From Strigamia acuminata (Eukaryota > Arthropoda > Chilopoda > Geophilomorpha > Linotaeniidae): a stretch of DNA of 35,765 nt. Within the stretch, counting starts at the first letter, position 1; each line of letters opens with the position of its first letter. This document shows positions 31,101 to 35,765 of the stretch, in pieces. The position numbers and the translations under genes are program-made. The stretch lies in the NCBI GenBank assembly GCA_949358305.1, contig CASHSZ010000014.1, positions 1-35,765 of the forward strand. The letters run 5' to 3'. A model generated the notes under the pieces. The model was not told the origin of the DNA. It ran no database searches and was given only the letters and a program-made list of their open reading frames with translations.

Positions 31101-32519
31101 GGTACGACTCTCTTGGGATCGAAATGGATATACAAAATGAAGCGCGACCACACGGGTGTTATCCAACGCTACCGAGCCCGACTCGTCGCACAGGGCTTTA
31201 AGCAAAAGCCCGGAGTTGACTTTACGGAGGTGTTCTCCCCCGTCGTCAACTTTGTGCTAGTGATAGTGTTCTTTTGCACTTTGGTGATACTCAAGGGATG
31301 GCGGGATTTACACCTGGATATCAAGGCCGCGTACCTTTACGGGGACCTCGATACGGTACAGTACATGGAGATCCCTAAGGGATATCGTACCGCCCATAAT
31401 AAGCATAAATGCTGGATGCTTTTAAAAGCACTTTATGGATTACACCAGTCCGGTCGTATGTGGTACCAGGTCCTCCACATACGACTACTTGAATTGGGCT
31501 TTCAACCGTTGTTGGGTTTAAACTGTGTCTATGCCCTAGACAACGATGCAATAGTCATCTTTTACGTGGACGATATCGTGTTGTTTTCCAAGGATGACTA
31601 TGTGGAACAATGCGTCTTGAAGTGGTTACGGGAATCGTTTGAAGTAGTGAGTCTGGGGCCCGTAACTTTACTTTTAGGAATTGAGTTTGATAGGTCCGGG
31701 GGCATGATTAAAATCCACCAACGGAAATATATTGAAAAGCTTTGTAAAGCGTACGGGATTGACTCGTGCCATCGAGTAAAGGTTCCAGTAACCCCGGGAA
31801 CCATGATTCAAGGTGTAAGAACCGGGGAAAAAGCCGACACCTCATTCCCGTACAGATCTCTGGTCGGAAGTCTGTTGTTCATCGCCAGCCGAACCAGACC
31901 CGACATACTGTTTTCAGTAATAGTGCTTTCCCAGTATAACGAGACGCATTCGACGCGCCATGTCAATATGTTACTGCAGGTCCTGCGATATTTGGCCACC
32001 ACGTCGAATTATTCGATTAACTTATCGAACTGTAAAAACGAGAATTTGACAGTTTACACCGACGCGTCGTTTGCCCTGGATCAAGACAGACGACGAAGCT
32101 TTGGGGGACATATTGTCTATATGGGTGGCATTCCCATCTCGTGGAATTGCCACAAACAATCGATGACCTCCCTGTCGATCATGGAGAGCGAATTTCTCGC
32201 CGTGGTCGATGGGGTGAAAGAAGTTATTTGGCTCGAGCGCCTTTACGACGCGAAGATAATGTTTCGTCTCGAGCGAAATACGCCCTGTGTTTTTGCGGAT
32301 AGCCAGCCGGCTATCCAATACTGTAAGAATAGGATCGAGAACAGGGCAAATAAACATATAGACGTGAAGCTCCATTTCGTTAGAGATTGGTTTGAGAAAG
32401 GAACGTTTTTGATCGAGCATGTTTCCGGCGAATTAAATGTCGCGGATATTCTGACGAAGTGGTTAGCTAAATCCAGATTGAACGCGCTATGCGAATACAT
32501 CTTTGTAATTGACAAATAG
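28140..32519 (+). CDS. Copia element 2 gag-pol, downstream part
   Basis: Same frame as gag, open to TAG 32519; the first 47 codons are the remainder of gag. In residues counted from 28281: CCHC zinc knuckle CFTCGGTGHFAREC (~34-47); aspartic protease VDTGATDH (~125); integrase zinc region (HSRLGHL...CDFCARAK, ~370-410); integrase core with DDE triad (HLDVWG, KTDNGGEF, VAERTNR; ~434, 496, 533); proline-rich linker (~690-760); reverse transcriptase with FYVDDIV (~1095); RNase H (YTDAS ~1260, MESE, DSQPAI, HIDVKLHF ~1360, NVADILTKWL). All catalytic motifs are present, so apart from the gag stop it looks competent. Confidence 0.92.
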   Translation, partial: LDLLPPQYEPVKQTVYHWGDTEFTAAAVKERLVGEYNRLHVTTDEFGVPSKAPLENTGAFFNQGGRQRGRGGNAPGGTRICFTCGGTGHFARECPTPPKQQFQPKGNQTGQFRGNPRGKGRGRGQQKAAVTQADIFSDSPVSYYSAAIWLQQQPPVPASHVSHANYDSQWYVDTGATDHFSFNKDWFSDFKPLTGHVQQGEGKSRIEGIGNVTLTSIYGTRTRAITLHNVFYAPNFRKNLISLGRTDEAGATTMIKNGKMVIYNDKIDDPSITAERTSDRMYKVNCRISPVNTAALPAQQAATVSSSPLIKGDEVVNSILTYPSFKDALTQNSSESGKPAQAIKGQASVANNAPANVTTNAQANVSNKIKAKIANASKEASSIVQNNADKAENGNNSTDGVKTFDKKDKAQTMDIWHSRLGHLNAKGIAGLEKSTDVFGLKLSNKELSTCDFCARAKSTRASFPPIIGITTKSILEIVHLDVWGPAPVQTLGGAYYYLILIDDFSRFMWIIIMKRKSDVLGHFKRWLLEVERTTSKKVKAIKTDNGGEFISRQWDDYVATIGLKCMRTNAYSPEMNSVAERTNRTILNGTRALLFENKFPATLWAELAVSVVYLKNRFPHTGIGGKTPYSVFYNKKLSLRHVKCIGSLTYVHIPSQTRGGKLQDRAWAGALIGYAASTRGYRIWDPNKNQVFLSKHVKIFENNFWFELGTVTSPELENDFDTSSSDSFNGSFSDDDSVVGDPIPAETPEPPPAIQEVPQPAPQQKVKPALPTTPKPTLRPELRPVAKQAAQQPPLMPVEGNPILGDGDTGDEPVEEIGGAKGDDGNYFNIYPDNDGEPEIPPGIQTRRGSRSRKKQGNVMLHPELLPLNMAEWERRASVRKDGATAGQIDVVYITPLKDKIRSRVDIARWCDEEGYAYDATLFDFKTLEGDGEPLGFAGFCAVEPETYEEAMYHIKRPDWIKAMREEIDVFDERTVYKEVDKTTLDEGTTLLGSKWIYKMKRDHTGVIQRYRARLVAQGFKQKPGVDFTEVFSPVVNFVLVIVFFCTLVILKGWRDLHLDIKAAYLYGDLDTVQYMEIPKGYRTAHNKHKCWMLLKALYGLHQSGRMWYQVLHIRLLELGFQPLLGLNCVYALDNDAIVIFYVDDIVLFSKDDYVEQCVLKWLRESFEVVSLGPVTLLLGIEFDRSGGMIKIHQRKYIEKLCKAYGIDSCHRVKVPVTPGTMIQGVRTGEKADTSFPYRSLVGSLLFIASRTRPDILFSVIVLSQYNETHSTRHVNMLLQVLRYLATTSNYSINLSNCKNENLTVYTDASFALDQDRRRSFGGHIVYMGGIPISWNCHKQSMTSLSIMESEFLAVVDGVKEVIWLERLYDAKIMFRLERNTPCVFADSQPAIQYCKNRIENRANKHIDVKLHFVRDWFEKGTFLIEHVSGELNVADILTKWLAKSRLNALCEYIFVIDK

Positions 32520-32536
32520 CTAAACGAAGGGGGATT

Positions 32537-33002
32537 TGTTAGGTTGACGTTTTCCTGTTTGTCCTCGCATCCGCGTAGATTATCGGATTGCATATTGTGG
32601 ATAAATGCAATCAGTGTGTTGCCATGTTGATGTCCCGTATCGCAGTCGGTTGATTCTGATTTTTAATCCCAATGCTGGTTTTGTACCGCAACCGACTCCT
32701 ATTACGTGACAACACACACAACCTGTCATCTGCTCAAATGAGCACTTATTGTTTATGTTGTTCTGTTTGTTTTATCCATTAGTTTTGTCTTTCTGTAAAG
32801 AACAAGTCAGTGTATTGAAACAATGATTTGTTCTATGATTTCATTGTGTTTGAGATCGAGGGCGATTAGCCTCGAACCGGGTTTTTATGTAAGATACATA
32901 CTTTTGTAATAAAAGATGGCGGACGCGTGTCCGATTTATCCGCCCAGCCAAAATGATGTTTCCGAGTTATTTCGACAGCGCACAGGCCATTGCAACTCTT
33001 CA
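32537..33002 (+). repeat. Copia element 2, 3' LTR
   Basis: 466 bp, one difference from the 5' LTR by eye. Preceded by a purine tract and followed by the TSD AAAGT. Confidence 0.95.
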
Positions 33003-33006
33003 AAAG

Positions 33007-33014
33007 TGACGTCA
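33007..33014. promoter_or_regulatory. CRE-like TGACGTCA, displaced from copy 4
   Basis: The copy 4 equivalent of the octamers at 13891 and 22590. Copia element 2 inserted within its first base, regenerating the octamer on the distal side, so it now lies 7.3 kb from the copy 4 ATG instead of about 0.4 kb. Confidence 0.4.
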
Positions 33015-33210
33015 ACGAGTTTGGTGCAATTCTGTAAATATCTTCATTGCTATCTTCTAACAAATAAATTGAAAAAAATAACAAAATTTATCAAATAAAA
33101 TTTTTTTTTTTCACACTCGTCGGTTACGCACATATCGGAAATGGCCGATAGTCTCGATACCATGTCTGTTTTTGCCTTTGCTTCGTCGATGTGCGCTACA
33201 ATCGACTAAT
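33015..33210. other. Distal flank of importin copy 4
   Basis: Continues the importin flank for about 35 bp (GTTTGGTGCAATTCTGTAAAT) and then diverges. No gene is visible. Confidence 0.5.
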
Positions 33211-33310
33211 AAAGAAACGCAACAACCAACACGTTCAGTTCAATTTTTAATTAATGACGAAGTTTTATGAGAATTCGTTAAATTAGTTGGTAGAAAATTA
33301 TTACGAATTG
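33211..33310 (+). repeat. ~100-bp dispersed repeat, copy a
   Basis: AAAGAAACGCAACAACC...TTTTTAATTAATGACGAA...AATTATTACGAATT. A second copy lies at 34785-34882. Both are inserted inside the duplicated transporter last exon, at different points. Confidence 0.75.
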
Positions 33311-33318
33311 GACGAAAA

Positions 33319-33339
33319 TGATTGGACACGGGATGAAGT
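33319..33339 (-). pseudogene. Sliver of the Oatp/SLCO-like last exon
   Basis: Only the first ~20 bases of the exon (ACTTCATCCCGTGTCCAAT) remain behind an intact CTCACAG acceptor, cut off by the repeat at 33211-33310. Confidence 0.6.
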
Positions 33340-33417
33340 CTGTGAGAAACAGAAAAACATAAGATTTTATAATTATTTTATTATACTGAATATTGTTAAT
33401 GAATTTGCCTAAAGTTA

Positions 33418-33713
33418 CACAGGAATTTTTATAATTTTTACAGGAATTTTTATATTTTTTACAGGAGCTTTTAGAATTTTTACATGAACTTTTAGAATTT
33501 TTACTTGAACTTTTAGAATTTTTACATAAACTTTAGAATTTTTACTCGAACTTTTAGAATTTTTACTCGAACTTTTAGAATTTTTACAGGAATTTTTACA
33601 ATTTTTACAGGAATTTTTACAATTTTTACAGGAATTTTTACAATTTTTACAGGAATTTTTACAATTTTTACAGGAATTTTTACAATTTTTACAGGAATTT
33701 TTACAATTTTTCC
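33418..33713. repeat. AT-rich 21-bp minisatellite
   Basis: The right half is a regular 21-bp repeat of CAGGAATTTTTACAATTTTTA, and the left half has variants with AGAACTTTT. Same family as 23315-23515 and 35216-35627. Cys/Lys/Asn frames are artefacts. Confidence 0.95.
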
Positions 33714-34617
33714 ACACACTATAATAACAGAAAAGAAAAAAAAGACTAATTTTTAAGCGCTGTGGACTGGAAGTACGAATGCTGAAAACTCTGATTTACG
33801 GCAAATTGTAAGCATACCGGAGCGCCACCTGGCGGAACCCGTGTTTTTTAATGGATGCCAAAATGTTCGCCCGATACGAATTTTGATGTTTTCGGTACTA
33901 AAAAGGATTTAAAACTTCTGAAACCAGGCTTATTCGATTCGAAATTGCATTCTGCACAAGCCTGTATATTTTTTCTTTTGATTCGGTAAAGAAAAAGCAC
34001 GTTTTTTTACGATTGTAGCCAGCGACCGCATGGCAAATTTAGTGGGAAATTTGTATTCGACCATAAAAAAACCAAAAATATGAAAAATGAACCGATTAGA
34101 ATATTTAAAATATGTTTCCTGTGCAGAATTTGCCGCTCTTTCAAAGGGTGCCAACAATTTTTTGATCTGAACTTTAGTTTTTTTTTATTTGCTAAAAAAT
34201 GATCTGTCAATTGCCAAATTTTTATTCTGGATTCCAATTTCGCAGGGATACAGCATAAAACCCTTTTTCAAAAACCTAGTTTTTTGTTTTACTTGTTAAA
34301 TTTTAAAATAGAAGAAGACGGAATTATAATATTTCGTCATCAAAATGACCATCGGCAGTCACTTCATTCGACTGATGAAACATTTTGACACTAACATCCG
34401 ATATTTTGACACAAAACGCCAACTTGTGGCAACACTTGGTATCTAACGAGAGTATTCTTCAATAATCTAATGAAATAAAATTTAAAAAAAATAAATCTTA
34501 AAAACTACATTCCAAATTTGCTTTTTTTGTCTCGTACATAATTTAATTGAAATGTACAAATTACAAGAAAGAATTTTACCGATATTTCGTCTTGACGGAT
34601 TGAGTTTGTGTTCGAGG
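33714..34617. other. AT-rich intergenic, no gene supported
   Basis: No convincing coding frame. 34505-34590 is paralogous to 18485-18560, a marker of the duplication block. GCGCCACCTGGCGG near 33821 is a short GC-rich palindrome-like motif. Confidence 0.5.
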
Positions 34618-34679
34618 CTAGCGTCGACAATGGCCGTCGTTTGAAACCCGATCAACCGAGCTCAGAAAACCGTAAGTTA

Positions 34680-35128
34680 CTTTTTATTTCAAAATGCAAC
34701 AATAACTTTTACCGCACATCCAAATTTGTGCGAAATCACAACCAACCACGTCGTAATCGACGATTGTTAATACACCGTACCAACAAAGAAACGCAACAAC
34801 CACATCAGTTAATTCAATTTTTAATTAATGACGAATTTTTATTTTTATTCGGTAAATTAGTTGGTTGAAAATTATTACGAATTTCCATTTGTCACTTGAA
34901 CTTTGTGGTCGTCTTGGAACAACTCTACTCTGTTTTTGGAAAACCACCAGAACAGCGTGTCCCAAAATGCAGACACGCCAATCAAAGCAGCGGGAAGAAA
35001 GTGCAGCACTGCACGAAGTGAATCCATGTTGTACATATTACAGGCACCGGCGCGGCCACATTGTTTACCCCAAACATCGCAAGTGCCAACAACAAGAGCA
35101 GCAAAAACGATTGGAGATGGGATGAAGT
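34680..35128 (-). pseudogene. Oatp/SLCO-like last exon, second copy, interrupted
   Basis: Paralogue of 22915-23234. Acceptor before 35128, then FIPSPIVFAALVVGTCDVWG, KQCGRAGACNMYN, the same terminal hydrophobic helix and tail. A ~125-bp insertion (34767-34891) containing the dispersed repeat breaks the tail. The frame stops inside the insertion at 34877-34875, and the original last codons are stranded at 34680-34766. An aspartate in the ALxD motif is replaced (ALVVGTC against ALVDDTC). Earlier exons are absent from the window. Confidence 0.68.
34785..34882 (+). repeat. ~100-bp dispersed repeat, copy b
   Basis: Second copy of the element at 33211-33310, inserted in the transporter exon. No clear terminal repeats or TSD beyond a possible 3-bp TTG. 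Confidence 0.7.
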
Positions 35129-35215
35129 CTGTGAGAAACAGAAAAACATGAGATTTTATATTTATTTTATTATACTGAATATTGTTAATGAATTTTCCTA
35201 AAGTGACACAGGAAT

Positions 35216-35627
35216 TTTCATAATTTTTACAGGAATTTTTATATTTTTTACAGAAATTTTTAGAATTTTTACAAGAATTTTTAGAATTTTTACAAGAATT
35301 TTTAGAATTTTTACAGGAATTTTTAGAATTTTTACAGGAATTTTTAGAATTTTTACAGAATTTTTTTTAGGAATTTTTAGAATTTTTACAGAAATTTATC
35401 GCGCAAGAACGAAACATGATTAAAGTAAAATTATATTTTTTACAGAAATTTTTAGAATTTTTACAAGAATTTTTAGAATTTTTACAGGAATTTTTAGAAT
35501 TTTTACAGGAATTTTTAGAATTTTTACAGGAATTTTTAGAATTTTTACAGAATTTTTTTTAGGAATTTTTAGAATTTTTACAGAAATTTATCGCACAAGA
35601 ACGAAACATGATTAAAGTAAAATTATA
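35216..35627. repeat. AT-rich minisatellite with a ~190-bp duplication
   Basis: Built from AGAATTTTTACAGGAATTTTT units. A whole ~190-bp block including a non-repeat end (ATCGCRCAAGAACGAAACATG, about 35398-35418 and 35588-35608) is present twice in direct orientation. Confidence 0.9.
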
Positions 35628-35721
35628 ATGGTTTTTAAAAATAAGTTTATTCAGTTGCCAAATTATTTTTCTTTTAATTTGTACACAAAAAAAAGTTAAT
35701 TTAGTTTTATTATTTTTCTTT

Positions 35722-35765
35722 TCAATTGTCAGTTGGAATCCTTATACTCGGATCAAACGGAAACC
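35722..35765 (-). pseudogene. Importin alpha-3-like copy 5, extreme 3' end
   Basis: Minus strand from the window edge: FPFDPSIRIPTDN then TGA (35724-35722), matching the tail that follows the stop in copies 2 and 4 but ending three or four codons earlier. Whether the upstream TAA is also present lies outside the window. Confidence 0.7.

Larger units (their letters stand above)
26091..33002 (+). mobile_element. Copia element 2, near-intact
   Basis: Ty1/copia retrotransposon of 6912 bp. LTRs 26091-26556 and 32537-33002 are 466 bp each and differ at one base by eye (A at about 26432, G at the matching site near 32878). TSD AAAGT at 26086-26090 and 33003-33007. Primer-binding site TGGTAGCAGAAGG at 26560. 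Purine tract GAAGGGGGA before 32537. Inside are a 1.1-kb leader and one gag-pol frame interrupted once by TAA at 28137-28139. Very recent insertion into the 5' flank of importin copy 4. Confidence 0.95.

Noticed and set aside
33415-33719. Cys-Lys-Asn and Val-Lys-Ile repeat ORFs (also at 23195-23593)
   Set aside because: Translation of a 21-bp minisatellite. No start or conserved flank.
34360-34390. CTGATGAAA near 34371 as a hammerhead ribozyme core
   Set aside because: No stem II or downstream GAAA with pairing arms in the right places; a chance match.

Overview
The window is nuclear DNA of an invertebrate animal. Genes are split by short introns (about 55-250 bp) with GT-AG and some GC-AG borders, there is no operon structure, and two Ty1/copia elements plus the tail of another LTR element are present. 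The families (importin alpha-3, an Oatp/SLCO transporter exon) and the AT-rich, repeat-dense background suggest an arthropod, but nothing visible fixes the species.

Layout. 1-3.2 kb: no convincing gene; a GC-rich open island, a triplicated 75-bp repeat and simple repeats. 3.2-4.66 kb (minus): an unrecognised five-exon gene whose introns are all phase 0, encoding about 307 residues with a central charged helix and an Asp-rich tail. 4.95-6.11 kb: a large imperfect palindrome. 6.19-8.87 kb: a second, more elaborate palindrome with arms made of head-to-tail 56-bp repeats and a core holding two copies of a 365-bp palindrome; this is foldback-transposon architecture. 9.1-12.1 kb (plus): the 3' end of an LTR retrotransposon (possible integrase tail, purine tract, 1.9-kb LTR), abutting a truncated importin gene.

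12.1-25.7 kb and the right edge (minus): a damaged tandem array of importin alpha-3 (KPNA3/4-type) paralogues. Copy 4 (23666-25682) is complete with nine exons and an open frame of 497 codons. Copy 1 (12110-13421) keeps exons 1-5. Copy 3 (20395-22158) keeps exons 1-7a. Copy 2 (18749-20003) keeps exons 3b-9. An exon-1 scrap lies at 22692-22793 and the tail of another copy at 35722-35765. The nuclear-transport family is recognised from its ARM repeats. Exon 1 encodes only the second half of the importin-beta-binding (IBB) domain, stripped of most basic residues and followed by an acidic stretch. Both complete 3' ends carry the same early stop before a still-legible C-terminal tail. The duplicated block also carries the last exon of an Oatp/SLCO-like transporter (22915-23234 and 34680-35128) and a 21-bp AT-rich minisatellite.

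Two copia elements have invaded this block. Element 1 (14577-18349; 236-bp LTRs with no differences seen; TSD GTTAT) splits a tRNA-Val(CAC)-like sequence. It lacks the zinc knuckle, the protease and most of RNase H, so it was probably mobilised in trans. Element 2 (26091-33002; 466-bp LTRs with one difference; TSD AAAGT) carries a full gag-pol domain set interrupted by a single in-frame stop in gag. It landed next to a TGACGTCA motif shared by the upstream regions of three importin copies.

Most interesting points: the importin array with an eroded IBB, the two giant palindromes, and the recent activity of a deleted copia element inside a tRNA-like target.
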